DNA from: Nematopogon swammerdamellus
Lineage: Eukaryota; Arthropoda; Insecta; Lepidoptera; Adelidae
NCBI GenBank assembly: GCA_946902875.1
Contig: OX336343.1
Span: forward strand, 14,629,361-14,693,360
Direction: 5' to 3'
Length of the DNA stretch: 64,000 nt
The translations under genes and the position numbers were made by a program. The notes below the pieces were generated by a model. It did not search any database. It was not told where the DNA came from and saw nothing but the letters and a program-made list of their open reading frames with translations. Positions 1 to 11,554 of the stretch are shown in pieces (within the stretch, counting starts at the first letter, position 1; the number at the start of each line of letters is the position of its first letter).

Positions 1-3000
1 TCGTATAATCTCAATAATGTGCTGCTCGTCATTGTCACACGAGAGCAATGCTGGCAGAAGTTTCGACGGACTCAATCCCGATCCCTGAGCTATCAGAACA
101 TTCACTGTCTGTTTTGGCAGTTCCTGCATGAGGACCGGGCCGAACTGGTAGAACAAAGCGGGCTTCTTTTCACTTTTGAGAACATCCAACGCCTCCAAGT
201 ACGATTTACGGTGAATGTGCTGGGACACAACATTCTCAAAGTCTTCATTGAGGATCGTCAGCATAGTGAAGTTTTGTTTGTCGCCGTGCGACGACAGCAG
301 ATCGTAGATAACGGATTTGACATGCTGCATGCACTTTCTCACTTTTGTTTGCTTGAGAAATATCTCAAAGTCATTTTGCAACTTGGCATACTTGCTTGTG
401 TTGTCCTGACCGCTACGTCGCAGCGCTCCGAGCTGCGACAGATATAACTCCGTCATCCATATTACTATCATAGAGATCAGGGTTTTTTCGTCATCCGCAA
501 GGCAATCCAATCTTTTCCCAAGGTATATTTTCAAAGCGTCGATCTGATCAACTTCGAGAAACTTGAGGCAGATGCTTTCGAAGCTGCTCTGCGTGTCGGC
601 GTATATGGAGCCACTGCGTGAGTACTCGCCCTGCGAGAACAGGAGGTCGGCCTGCTTTACATTGATGCTATCGATGTAGGCCGGATTGTTCCCACAGTAT
701 TCCTTGGCCAGATCAAATTGTTTCTTGTCGCAGTAGATCTTCCAGACGTTCCTCTCTTCCCTCGACACCTTGTATCGGAACACGAGTTTGTCGGTCACGG
801 CCCAGATGGTCTGCTTTATGGGGTCCTTTATGATGGTTCTGAGCTTTCCGCGAGATTCCGAGTAGAAGTCTTCGTACACGAGCTCCTGGTTGAGAAGGCA
901 GATGGCTTTCAACTTTTCGGGGTACACGATGAGGGCGTGGAAGTCTGTGAGGACAAAGGAGAGCGGAGTGGCGACTGCACTTCCAGGGTCACCCGCCTCT
1001 TCCTCCGGGTACCTCAGCAGTTCACCGTTGGTGAAGAGGGAGTTTGAGTTCTGCTGAGATGTTGGGTCCAACTGAAAGTTTTACCAAATTGTGATTTTTA
1101 ATTGATGAATACATATTTTAAAATAATATAAAATGTAAAGACAACATTTACTGACCTGTCCATAAAATAATCCAGGCTCAGTGAGCCAAGCGAATGTTTT
1201 TGGCATTTTTCTATTTCTGTCATAGCAGAACTGCAACTTGGAGTATTTCAGAGTGGATGGAATCTCTTGGAAGCCCGTTTCCGGAACATTGAGGTAGGAG
1301 TTGAATATCGGCTGGAGCAACGGTTTCTCGTCGGGATTCGCGTAGCCGATGAAGGGGTATAATCGCTTTGGCGTCGTCACAATGATGAAGTACTTGTTAG
1401 TTGAATTCACACGATGGAATTCTATTCCAGTTATAGGTGTGTCGTCGGTGCCTTTTCCTATGTCGAATACCTGCAATAGTAATCCACCAATATTATTGCA
1501 CATTCTTTTATAGTATTTCCATTCTTACAGTAGTTGGAATACAAATTAGCATAAAAACATTACCAATCCTTCTATTTCCTTGCCTCCATAGAGCGGTAGA
1601 TAGTTTGGCAGCTTGCACAAAAAATACAAATAAAAATTATTACGGTATGAGTCTGGGGTGATTAGCAAGACTTGTGAGACAAGATTTCAATCACTTGCAT
1701 TCTGCATCTGACGCTCCTTACATTAATCAAGCTTTAAAACACACATACCGTACATACCAACATCTTGTACCGTGTGGGGCCGGTACTTTAAAAGAATAGC
1801 CCCACTGCATCTCTCCCCGTGTATGTCGTAAAAGGCGACTAAGGGATATGACTCCCTTCTTATATTACTAGGTGGTAGGGTTTAACCCGCCCGGGTTGGT
1901 AACACCGCACTGAATGAAAGGTCGGTCGAAACGGCTATGTAAATAGTTTGTGTTTTCCGTCCAGTTCAGTGTAGCCGGCACGACCGAAGGGAAGCACTGG
2001 CGTGGCACCAAGTTCACCCGGTGTTATGGGCTGACATCACGGATGTTGTAGGTGATGTAGCCAACCGTGTCAGTTTCCATAAAAAAAAAAAAAAATACAA
2101 ATTCTAAATGCTAGCTAAGGGGTTGCAACTGCAAGAAGCTAACAAGTATACATACATGTCTCCATCCCGTCTGGTACATTTTGTCACTCTCGAGCGCGAA
2201 TTCCGTCTCGAGTATGTGTCCCTTCGACGTCCCCAACAAAATGGCGCCCGTGTTCACCAGCGATGTGTTCTCGTAGTTCCACCCGACTTCCGTCACTTCG
2301 TAGCTACGAGATTTGTTCACTGCCCTGTTGGTGAGACAAATTAGCCTTCTTAATATATATAAGGTGTTTCGTCTGTTTTGTGGAAAGGTTTATAAATATA
2401 AATCATTTTGTCAAATTGTATATTTACCCTTTTATATTTGAATTAGGGTGAATATCCTATTTGACAAAATGGTTTATTCACCTTTTTAACAAAACACTGA
2501 TGGTGTTATGTTGTTAGTACACCATAACAAGAATGCACAATCGCATGTAAGGGATATAGGGTTTACTAACGTATGAACAGAGACATCATATACATTTTTG
2601 TATGACTGACTGCGTCCTGTAGTGAATGAACAACCAATATAGAAATTAACATTCCCTTTCCAACACTCTTAGGCCCAATAGCGAAAAGTAGGATTATCCA
2701 GTTATTCCGGTAAGTAATCTTACATTTCCGCGACATAATCTTAAGATTAGCGGAATCAGACAGGATAATCCTGCTATGATCAATTTAGCCTCATGCATAG
2801 ATGCTAATAAAGATGAAATATATGGGAGACCTCATATTATAGGACTCATACGCCCATTTGACAACTCAATGCATCTAAAGACATAAAGCACTTAGTATTT
2901 GTTACCTATGTGTGTGTTGTAATTGTTTAGTCGCTCATTACGTTGATGAAAAAAAAAGTTCTAAGCACTGCACAAGATAAAGGTGTTAAGTTCTGAGTAG

Positions 3001-6000
3001 TGTAGCAAATGTTTTTCTCAATGTTAATTAAAGCATTTCGGTATGTTTAACAGCATTTGTTAATTAAGCTAAATAGTGTTAATAACAGGACGCACATATT
3101 TGTCTTACTAGCTCTTTTTATCATATATTTTTTATTTTTGACATCTACTAGCTAATTCCGCACTATTTTGTTCTGCAAATCACTTATACCTTTGGGGTGC
3201 ACTGTACAATACAACAAATTGCCTGGAAACATAAATCCTTAGAAAAGGTGAGACAAATGCAGCACTGGATTTAGCTATTTAGATGCCCTAGCTAGGCAGT
3301 GCCGTGCCCGAGTCTCATACTTGCAGCCCCGTGATGCCCTACGCCTGTGACTAGTGTGCCACAGTTAGGGTAAGTCTTGTAAAATAAGTTAAAAATATAA
3401 GGGGAAAAAATTTTTAGGTGGCCGGCCGTTCCGGCTTAACTAAAGAGTTGCAAGGTGGCTGAAAGGTCGCATGGTTGAATGGATTAAGAAAAAAAAAATA
3501 ATTCCGAGTAAGGCAGCATAAAATGCTGCAGTCGGGTGTTTAAAAAAATTTGAATTAACAGAGCCTGAATATTATATTATATACATTTTACTATTATGAA
3601 TAATACATTTTACTATATATTCATTTTATACTGCTTTCTTTTCTTTGATTTTCATAGTCTTTTATTTTTATTTAATAATTTTTAGTTCTCAGCTGTACAG
3701 TGTATTTTTGATTGTATATCTCCAATTTCAAGCTCTAAACAATACCATACAAACTGGCTTTTGGGAAATTTGTATTTTTACTGTAGGACAATATGGCGAT
3801 TCGCAGGTGCCATCTTGAAACAATATGGTACCCATAGTGTAGTGTACCTAGATTAACCTAATTACCTAAATTAATAATATCAGAATTAACTAAATCGGAC
3901 GAGTAGTTTAGGAGTTACAGTCATCCTAACACACACATACGACATACATACACACATACAAACATTCAGACTGAAAACCATTATCCTCCTTTTGGCTTCG
4001 CCATAATCGGGTTAAATTTTCATATCATTAGTCCATGGCTAACAATAATTAAAGACGATGTGTTAAAATTTTGCCCTTGCAGGATCTGGAGAGGCGGTTG
4101 TTTGCCTTCTTCAGATTGGGTGTATTGGATCACGTCTGGCATAAGCATGTGACCATGCTGCGATAAGACGATAAGCTGTGTAATTAACTGGGACAGCATC
4201 AACGTATTTCGTTTAATGAAGTGATCAAATCAATCCTTGATAATTCTGTTACCGCTGGCTGCCAGACTGAAAGCAATCGAAAGCATACAAGCATTGCTGT
4301 TTATTATGCCGCAAAATATTTTGTTTTATATATGAAGCATCTCAATGCACTGTACTCCTTACTTCGCCTTCTGAATGATCTCCCAGGCGCGTTCGTCGAC
4401 AGAGAGGAGACTTTCTCCCAACAAAGCCCCTCGCCGGTACGGTAGACTCGATCTTCTACACATTACTTTATTTTAACAACTTAAGTACAAAATCAAAATT
4501 TAAAAGAAATTATTTGAGTATTTATAATTAAATTTTATTGTAGCTAAAATTTTATTTATTAAGCAATTGTTAGAAAGCAATTTTGTATTAACTAGGTATG
4601 ATAGTTTTTTTGTTTGTTAAAATAACATTAATTATTTATTTAGCAGTTGATAAGAAGCTATCATATTTATTATTTATATATTTCGTTTTAGTTACATAAT
4701 AAAATTGTATACCCCTCCAAGCACATCAGACAAAGACAACATTTTTCACCTTATGATGCGCGAACATTTTTCAACTTGGTGCGTGTGAAATTGTGCGATT
4801 TTTTCTTTTATTTTGGCTATTTCAAGAGTTTGTACAAACTGTTTACAAGTATATGAAATTATCTTAATGTATTGTTGTACAATTCCTTCATGGATGATCA
4901 GAATATTCTTAGGTCGAAAAAAAAATCATTGGAAGGCCATTATATCTCAACATAAAGTAAATCGATGACACAACCTTTTATTAGATTCTATTTACTCCTC
5001 TTGAATCACATTCCAGAACCTGAAAAAATTAAGTGCCTGCACCTGACAGTTTTTTTTGTGATTTTCGAAAATAAAATAATATTTTACCGAATTATAACAT
5101 GGCGACTTTAACTGATTGTGCTGGGAGAATTATTTTTTATTGAAACTGACACGGTTGGCTAAATCACCTGCATCAGTGATGTCAGCCCAACAAGGTGTTA
5201 TACCTTCGTAAACTAGGTGCCATGTCAGTACTTCCCTTGGATCGTGCCGGCTAAACCGAACTGGGCGGAAAACTATTTACATAGCTGTTTTGACCGATCT
5301 TTCATTCAGTGCGGTGGTACCAACCCGGGCAAGTTAAACCCTACCACTTAGTAAGATAAGAAGGGAAGGGACCTACAGTTTTACCTGGAATCTGAACCAC
5401 GGTCAGCCTCCTACGGTCGAATGGTCACCCATCCAAGTACTGATTGCGTCCAGGTGTGCTTATGATCACGAACAACAGTCGACCGACTGCACCACTGAGC
5501 TATCGAGGCTGACAAATTTCTTCTAATGAACCAAAGAAAATCGTGGCAAATTGAAAGAATATGACAGATATTCTTTCATTTAAATATATCTGGTAATAAC
5601 TTTATTTTCACTGTCATAATATTATCATGAGTGCGTGATTTATCTTGCCTGTCGGCCGTTTGACAACACAAATGTACTCACCATATTTGGCAAGTATGAG
5701 ATGTAGGTATATTGCAAATAAACATGGATATTTATTTTTCATAATTATTCTAAAGTACAGTACAAGCTCGTAGACGGGAGTTTACATAGAAAATTCTGGA
5801 TGAGATTAACCCTTTGGCTCCCACTCAATTAAATATGCTCAATCGTGAGTATTCCGTCTGATACCAGCAATGCATGTACTTGTCATTGCAATTATAGTTG
5901 TTTATTGCTTCGTACACATCCAATAATCCGCGCTTTCTAGTAGTCTGGCATAGGGAACATTTGTACGGTGCTGGATTATCGAGCTAGCACTGTATACATA

Positions 6001-8103
6001 AATAAGAGGACAAACAATTATTCAGGGTTGCATAAATTAATCATCTGTTTAATCTGCGCATAGTTAATTAAGAATATAAACAATAAATATTTAATATGAA
6101 GCAGTAGGAAAGGTTACTGCTCACTTCGCCTTCTCCAAGATGTCCCAAGCCGGCTCATCTACACAGAGCAGACTCTCGCCGACGATGGCTCCGCGCCGCG
6201 CCGACTTTCCCGACCTTACTCTGGACATTTTGCGGTAATTGCAGCAACACCAAAGTACAAAATATTTCGATAATGTTGCTATAAGTTTTGATTAAATGCT
6301 TAAAAAAGTTACATATTTCAGATAGTTTTCATTAGATCTTGCGAAATTCTTCTTATTAATTTTGGATGCATCAATGAAGGCCAACCCAACAAAGTAAAAG
6401 ACAAAAATATTATATTAACTATAATATTACTGAATGTCCTTCAAACAGAAATTACAGAAGAGCAAAGAAGGTTAAGAAATAATTTGATTTAAAAATTTAC
6501 TTTTCATGCAATAGAACAAATGTTTTGACAACACATGAGCAGAGTGAAAGGAGAAGGAAAGGAGAAGAACAGAAAGAAAAAATTATCATATGTACAGTTG
6601 CTTCAGGGAATGCTGAAATCTGTAGAACCTTATACATAATATTATTGATAGTTTGTTGGGGGAAACCCAGTGCGACAAGCTTATGCAGGTTTACAGGTTG
6701 CTACCCACGGGTGAATTTTTTACTGTTAGGCAGTGACAAAACGGTCGGCCGTTCTGTAGTCTTTTCGCAATTAGGTATCTATTACCCACATGCAGTTCAG
6801 AGCCATTATGAAAATGAAGCACATTGTTTTCCAAAAGCCTACAGTTGGCCGACTGTTTCGTCGCTCGCCTGTGCACAAGACTACAGCAAGACAGATTGTC
6901 TTAGCTTGGGATAATACAAACCGTCTTAGCTTGGGATAATACAAACCAACATGCATACTGTGATACATGTTTTGCAATTTTCATATAAAAAAACATTACA
7001 TTTCCACAACCAAAGCCATCCCCGACTGACCCAAATTTACCCAAACTCCTCCTTACCTTAATTTATTGGAGGTTCTGTGCAAATAGAGTAGTTCCGGATA
7101 TCCTTCGGTCTTCTTATTGGGTACGAAAGCCATCAGAAGATGTTGACCGAGTGGGTCCAGGAATATTCCGCTCAGCTTCGTGTTGGGCTGCGAGAACTTT
7201 ATGTAGTTTATCTCTGGAACGTTAAGAGGTGGTCAGGTTGCCTGCTATAAAAATTGGTTATAAACCTTGCTCTCCTATAGTCCAGTACAGCCAGTAAGGG
7301 AAGTCTCCGGTATGGCACCTATCTTCTCGATAGGTGATATTGGCTGGTCGGAGCATAATATGCTCTGGCCCCTCTGACTTAGTTGAAGGATACATATGAA
7401 TGAAACTGTTGAATTACGGTTTCTGAATCAGTATTGAGATCTTGTGGGTATGAGTCTACTAATTTTGTATAACACTGTTTTTAATGTTTGATTGGGATAA
7501 ATAATTTTATCAGCATTCGGTATTTTAGTCAAAAATGAAAAGATGGTTATATCTGCGTACATTTTCCACCCTCATAATGTACCTACTGGCCCAATCTGGT
7601 TTAAAAAACTATACAACAAATACTCTACAGAATTATACCATCATTCCACCGAGTCATGCAGCAGGTGGGTCTTCGTGCCTTACTTACTGCTTGATAATGT
7701 GAGTATACTTTGCTAAACGTGGTGGTCTGTGTTGTGCTGTAATTTACAAGAGTACTTGCAGCACAACACCAATTACTCTGCTTACTACGATTTTCAGAAT
7801 ACCTACAGCGTGTGGTATGTATCTAATCGTACCGTCATTCTTATCGGGATGTCGCAGGTCTAGTCGGAAGAGCTTGCCGTTAGCCATGGCGAGCACGAGG
7901 TAGTCGCTCGCGACGGCCGCGTGCGTGATGGCATCGCTCGGAGTGAAGTTCATCTTCTCCTTAGAGAAGATTGGCGCGTTGTCAGCGTACGGGACCGTGA
8001 CGTAGCCGGAGGCGGAGGGCGGCGCCGCGCGCGCGGGCGACGCGCCAGCGCCTCCACCCACGCGCTGCGATGCCATCTCCTGCTGGTCGAATATCGACGT
8101 CAT
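1..8103 (-). CDS. Vps18: Vps18 / deep orange, 5' five exons (C-terminus off window)
   Basis: Subunit of the HOPS and CORVET tethering complexes, which drive fusion of endosomes, lysosomes and autophagosomes. Coding exons on the minus strand are 8103-7833, 7213-7057, 2324-2156, 1470-1156 and 1071-1. All junctions are GT-AG and the phases fit, giving 661 codons without a stop. Recognition rests on the Pep3/Vps18 N-terminal beta-propeller: segments such as LVLAMANGKLFRLDL, IFLDPLGQHLLMA, ELLYLHR, ILLGTSKGHI and TFAWLTEPGLFYG in family order. Exon 5 runs on into the helical repeat region (NVWKIYCDKKQFDLAKEYC). The family is about 970-1000 residues, so the later clathrin-type repeats and the C-terminal RING finger lie to the left of the window. 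The start at 8103 is the first Met after an in-frame TAG. Exon 1 has a Gly/Ala/Pro-rich segment (residues about 16-32) encoded by GC-rich DNA. A TTATCTTCAG acceptor-like site just upstream suggests a separate 5' UTR exon. Confidence 0.93.
1768..2098 (+). mobile_element. SINE, body type 1, with poly-A tail
   Basis: A copy of the most common short repeat here. Its body runs from the ggtggtagggtttaacccg region to ggtgatgtagccaaccgtg and ends in gtcagtttccat followed by a run of A (about 2,079-2,094). The first 95 bases match the head of another repeat family (16.1, 38.7 and 62.0 kb) rather than the 5S-like head seen in other copies. It lies in Vps18 intron 3. Confidence 0.7.
2390..4015. other. 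Vps18 intron 2 sequence without a recognised gene
   Basis: AT-rich sequence. Positions 2,395-2,490 form an imperfect inverted repeat around a toCATTTTGTCAAA-like arm (tttgtcaaat near 2,408 and its complement near 2,462). Positions 3,880-4,012 contain a moth-type repeat tail (acacacatacgacatacat, then cttcgccataatcgggtt) also seen, diverged, at 55.06-55.16 kb. No coding signal was found. Confidence 0.5.
4359..4463 (-). CDS. Micro-ORF B, 34 aa, paralogous to micro-ORF A
   Basis: A 34-codon ORF inside Vps18 intron 2, on the same strand as Vps18. Residues 10-34 (RRGALLGESLLSVDE, then RAWEIIQKAK and TAA) align without gaps to the end of micro-ORF A at 6,121-6,228. About 17 of 25 positions are identical, and many of the silent differences lie in third codon positions. 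An AATAAA signal lies about 55 nt after the stop. Both copies also share a GCTTCATAT stretch beyond the stop. It could be a separate small gene, an alternative last exon, or a decayed terminal exon of a duplicated gene. I do not recognise the family. Confidence 0.45.
   Translation of the reverse strand: MCRRSSLPYRRGALLGESLLSVDERAWEIIQKAK
4470..5125. other. AT-rich intron sequence, nothing recognised
   Basis: Low-GC sequence between micro-ORF B and the SINE at 5.13 kb, with several T-rich tracts. I see no ORF with splice support and no repeat shared with the rest of the window. Confidence 0.5.
5130..5512 (-). mobile_element. Full-length SINE with 5S-like head
   Basis: Minus-oriented copy with a T run (poly-A) at about 5,133-5,140. 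Read on the minus strand, the head is gcctcgatagctcagtgg, which fits a pol III A box. It is followed by cagtacttggatgggtgacc, which is nearly identical to the C box region of 5S rRNA genes. Then comes the shared body (ctgtaggtcccttccc, gggtttaacttgcccggg, gtgatgtcagccc in order on the appropriate strand). It lies in Vps18 intron 2. Confidence 0.75.
5520..6060. other. Intron sequence, nothing recognised
   Basis: Low-GC, apparently unique sequence upstream of micro-ORF A's 3' flank. No ORF, tandem repeat or paired inverted repeat was noticed. Confidence 0.45.
6121..6228 (-). CDS. Micro-ORF A, 35 aa, paralogous to micro-ORF B
   Basis: A 35-codon ORF in Vps18 intron 2, same strand as Vps18. It begins in a good insect start context (CGCAAAATG) and ends in TGA. 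Its C-terminal 25 residues (RRGAIVGESLLCVDE, then PAWDILEKAK) match micro-ORF B about 1.7 kb further along the minus strand. The N-terminal 9-10 residues differ (basic, MSRVRSGKSA). An ATTAAA lies shortly after the stop. No signal peptide or membrane segment is visible. The pattern of change suggests past selection on the protein, but translation is unproven. Confidence 0.45.
   Translation of the reverse strand: MSRVRSGKSARRGAIVGESLLCVDEPAWDILEKAK
6240..7050. other. Intron sequence with a short tandem duplication
   Basis: The only structure is a 25-bp unit repeated twice around 6,898-6,948 (gtcttagcttgggataatac). The 129-codon frame over 6,525-6,914 has no recognisable domain, and frames in the other strand are similar in length. 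I do not call it a gene. Confidence 0.4.
7255..7385 (-). repeat. Interspersed repeat, family C (minus copy)
   Basis: Minus-strand copy of a repeat with the consensus start ggtatgggtggctgagtcgg and the inner block ccagccaatatcacctccga. Other copies are at 8,918, 44,965, 51,585 (diverged) and 61,397. It lies in Vps18 intron 1. Confidence 0.6.
7645..7825 (+). repeat. Interspersed repeat, family R1 fragment next to Vps18 exon 1
   Basis: Partial copy of the R1 repeat (blocks tttgctaaacgtggtggtc and gcacaacaccaattactctg). Homology continues through the gcgtgtggtatgtat end, so it stops within about 10 bp of the exon 1 splice donor at 7,832. Fuller copies lie at 38.7 and 62.0 kb. Confidence 0.65.
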
Positions 8104-8189
8104 CCTCTCTTGCTAGAACCTGCTGAAGATAATGTACGTATATTGGAATTAGATCTGTGGTGATAGCAATTAGTTTTGTCATAGTATTC

Positions 8190-8740
8190 AACTTCAAGTA
8201 TACCTCAAGCGGCAGTTTGAAATCTAAGCCTGGTGTTCGAGAGATGATAAAAGCAATGCTAAGTCAATGGTGGCTTAGACCCCAGATCTCAAAATAAGTA
8301 CCTACTGTGTAATACTTTTTTGGATGTTTTAGCTATTTCTTCAATATCACTTCACCTTTACTCTGTGAATTCAGTGTGAACCCTCAAGTTCAGAATGTTG
8401 TGTGAAATTTCATTATTCTCTTCAAATAAAATTGAATTCTAACTTTCTCTTCTCCAAACCACCCGGCACCCACCCACCCATCGCTTCGCTTTGATTGACT
8501 TTTCCGATGATCAGTCAGTGATGGTGATGGATGATGCGTGCGATGATGATAATGATGATAAATGTTCAATCCACACGCACACACAATGACCGATGTAAAT
8601 AAGTGTTCTCTTAGTCTTTCAATGTTAGTTAGATAGAGACTAAACTAGAAAAGTTTGCAATATCTCCAAAGGCAGGCAGGGCAGCAGGGCAGCACAGCAG
8701 GGCAGGCAGACAGAGCGGAGCGGAAGGATTGATATTTGAT
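8190..8740. other. Region upstream of Vps18, no repeat recognised
   Basis: Expected to contain the Vps18 promoter and 5' UTR, but I see no clear TATA box or initiator. It holds atgatgatg-like runs near 8,520-8,560 and a short GGCAG/CAGGG-rich tract at 8,670-8,715. Confidence 0.35.
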
Positions 8741-8749
8741 TGATTATTA

Positions 8750-8870
8750 GCTGTCAAAAAGCGTTGTTGTTGTTGTTGCTGTTATTGTTTTCGCCGTAAA
8801 AAGGCAGGCAAAGATCATTTGACCATACAGCCAATTCCCAATTTTCTTCTATTATACGTATTTTTGTTGT
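8750..8870 (-). repeat. Short repeat shared with 15.63-15.74 kb
   Basis: Contains (GTT)n followed by aggcaggcaaagatcatttg and accatacagccaattccc. The same block occurs inverted at 15,650-15,740 (caattgagaattggctgta side, then (CAA)n). The two copies sit upstream of Vps18 and of the CCDC137-like gene respectively. Confidence 0.6.
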
Positions 8871-8917
8871 AATAATGTTTTTCCAATTGTCTTAAGCCGC
8901 GTCTCCTTTTTTTATGC

Positions 8918-9115
8918 AATCCGGTATGGGTGGCTGAGTCGGAGGGGCCAAAGCTCATGCTCCGACCAGCTAATATCACCTCCGAGAAGGTAGGTGCCAT
9001 ACCGGAGACTTCCCTGGATTGCAGGCTATACTGGACTAGAGCAGAAAACAACCGAGGCTGCTATGCAGCCATCTTACATCCAGTACGGTGGTATCAACCC
9101 AGTCGGCTACAATGA
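8918..9115 (+). repeat. Interspersed repeat, family C
   Basis: Good copy of family C: tgggtggctgagtcgg, then ctaatatcacctccgag, ending gtggtatcaacccagtcgg. The start resembles a pol III A box (TGGCTGAGTCGG), but no B box is clear, so a SINE origin is only a guess. Confidence 0.6.
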
Positions 9116-9257
9116 GGATCAACGCGGTTTTTAGTTTGGAATGTAGTATTGTAGTCCATGAAAAATCCAAACATTGGTGTAATTATTTTTGTCGTACGAC
9201 CAAAAATGAGCTAGTAGCGTGACGTCACGCACGACACCTCACGCCGCGCCGCACCGC

Positions 9258-9391
9258 CAGCAGGTCTATTCTTGTAAATTCTGACAGCGGAATCAGCGCT
9301 GTTGTGGCGCTGAGACCCACTTACTAAAGTGGCTCTCAGCGCCACATCAGCGCTGAGTCCGCTGTCAGAATTTACAAGAATAGACCTGCTG
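9258..9391. repeat. 134-bp near-perfect palindrome
   Basis: Left arm starts CAGCAGGTCTATTCTTGTAA; the right arm is its reverse complement, ending 9,391. The arms contain cagcgctg and cagcgccac blocks, and the centre is near 9,324. It immediately precedes the THAP fragment and the foldback array, so it may be the terminal hairpin of the same element. Confidence 0.8.
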
Positions 9392-9492
9392 TTAGCTGTT
9401 GGAAGTGATAAGGCGCGCAGTGTTTATGTTTGGTTAATTTGTGTTTAAAACCAATTAAGTGTCCGATTTGTGCCTGGTTTCACTTTTTCACA

Positions 9493-9576
9493 ATGTATAA
9501 ATATTGTATTGTGCCGAAATGTACAAATACGTCTATCAAAACGCCAGAGAAACTATTTTTAAATGGTTTTATTTAG
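9493..9576 (+). pseudogene. THAP-domain exon fragment (left copy)
   Basis: A short ORF starting MYKYCIVPKC, followed by SIKTPEKLFL, then a stop. CxxxxC close to the N-terminus plus TPEKLF matches the opening of THAP (C2CH) zinc fingers, which occur in P-element-type transposases and in domesticated genes. The rest of the domain (the histidine and the AVPTIF-type end) is missing. A second copy lies inverted at 11,702-11,741. Confidence 0.6.
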
Positions 9577-10607
9577 CTTGACCCCTTGTTTATTTGTTTC
9601 AACAACTTTGCGACAACTTTTTCAACTACTTCTACTGAACCGATTCTTATGAAACTTTGCACAGACATTGATTTCCCGTGACAATACAATGTTATGATAA
9701 TTTCAACTTGGTAACGAGGGTCTCATGATGGAATCAGGAGGTGGGTAGTGGAACTCTTCAACCGTTACTAGTAACCCCCTCGAGTTTAGGTTCATTTGGT
9801 TTGTTTGGACGAGTGCTCCATACTTCCACCAATACACTTGGTGACGAGGGTCTGATGATGGAGGCAGAAGGTGGGTAGTGGAACTCTTCAACCGTTACAA
9901 GTAACCCTCTCGAGTTTGGGCTCATTTGGTTGGTTCGGACGAGTGCTCCATACTTCCACCAATACACTTGGTGGCGAGGGTCTGATGATGCAGACAGGAG
10001 GTGGACAGTGGAACTATTCGACCGTTACTAATAAGCCCCTCGAGTTTGGGCTCATTTGGTTGGTTCAGATGAGTGCTCCATACTTCCACCAATACACTTG
10101 GTGACGAGAGTCTGAGGATGGAATCAGGAGGTGGGTGGTGGAACTCTTCAACCGTTACTAGTAACTCCTCGAGTTTGGACTCATTTGGTTGGTTTGGACA
10201 AGTGGTCCATACTTCTACTAATACACTTGGTGACGAGGGTCTCATGACGGAATCAGGAGGTGGGTGGTGAAACTCTTCAACCGTTACTAGTAAATCCTCG
10301 AGTTTGGACTCATTTGGTGGGTTTGGACGAGTGTCCCATACTTCCACCAATACACTTGGTGACGACGGTCTGATGGTGTCAGGAGGTTGACAGTGGAACT
10401 CTTCAACCGTTACTAGTAACCCCTTCGTCTAATCAAATGAGTCCAAACTCGAGGGCGTTACTACTAGTAACGGTTGAAGAGTTCCACTGTCCACCTCCTG
10501 ACACCATCAGACCGTCGTCACCAAGTGTATTGGTGGAAGTATGGGACACTCGTCCAAACCTACCAAATGAGTCCAAACTCGAGGAGTTACTAGTAACGGT
10601 TGAAGAG

Positions 10608-10935
10608 TGTTTTTATTTTTTACGGAAACTGACACGTTTGGCTACATCACCTACAACATCCGTTATGTCAGCCCATAACACCGGGTGAACTTGGTGCCAC
10701 GTCAGTGCTTCCCTTCGGTCGTGCCGGCTACACTGAACTGGACGGAAAACACAAACTATTTACATAGCCGTTTCGACCGACCTTTCATTCAGTGCGGTTG
10801 TACCAACCCGGGCGGGTTAAACCCTACCACCTAGTGATATAAGAAGGGAGTCATATCCCTTAGTCGCCTTTTACGACATACACGGGGAGAGATGCAGTGG
10901 GGCTATTCTTTTAAAGTACCGGCCCCACACGGTGC
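10608..10935 (-). mobile_element. SINE body type 1 inserted in the foldback array
   Basis: Minus-oriented copy (tttttacggaaactgacacg at the poly-A side, ggttaaaccctaccacctag, then the R1-type head ending near ccggccccacacggtg). It has the same layout as the copy at 1,768-2,098 and splits one foldback unit. Confidence 0.75.
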
Positions 10936-11554
10936 GACACGAGTTCCACCACCCACCTTCTGATTCCGTCATCAGACCCTCGTCACCAAGTGTATTAGTA
11001 GAAACAAGTATGGGACACTCGTCCAAACCTACCAAATGAGTCCAAACTCGAGGAGTTACTAGTAACGGTTGAAGAGTTCCACCACCCACCTCCTGATTCC
11101 ATCATCAGACCCTTGTCACCAAGTGTATTGGTGGAAGTATGGAGCACTCATCCGAACCAACCAAATGAGCCCAAACTCGAGGCGCTTATTAGTAACGGTC
11201 TAATAGTTCCACTGTCCACCTCCTGTCTCCATCATCAGACCCTCGTCACCAAGTGTATTGGTGGAAGTATGGAGCACTCGCCCGAACCAACAAAATGAGC
11301 TCAAACTCGAGAGGGTTACTAGTAACGGTTGAAGAGTTCCACTGCCCACCTTCTGTCTCCATCATCAGACCCTCGTCACCAAGTGTATTGGTGGAAGTAT
11401 GGCACACTAGTCCGAACCAACAAAATGAGCCCAAACTCGAGAGGGTTACTAGTAACGGTTGAAGAGTTCCACTGTCCACCTTCTGTCTCCATCATCAGAC
11501 CCTCGTCACCAAGTGTATTGGTGGAAGTATGGCACACTCGTCCAAACCCACCAA

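Noticed and set aside
4359..6228. Micro-ORFs as regular internal exons of Vps18
   Set aside because: Both end in stop codons, and Vps18 exons 2 and 3 join in phase without them; at most they are alternative last exons.
6525..6914. 129-codon plus-strand ORF in Vps18 intron 2
   Set aside because: No domain, no splice support, comparable frames on the opposite strand.
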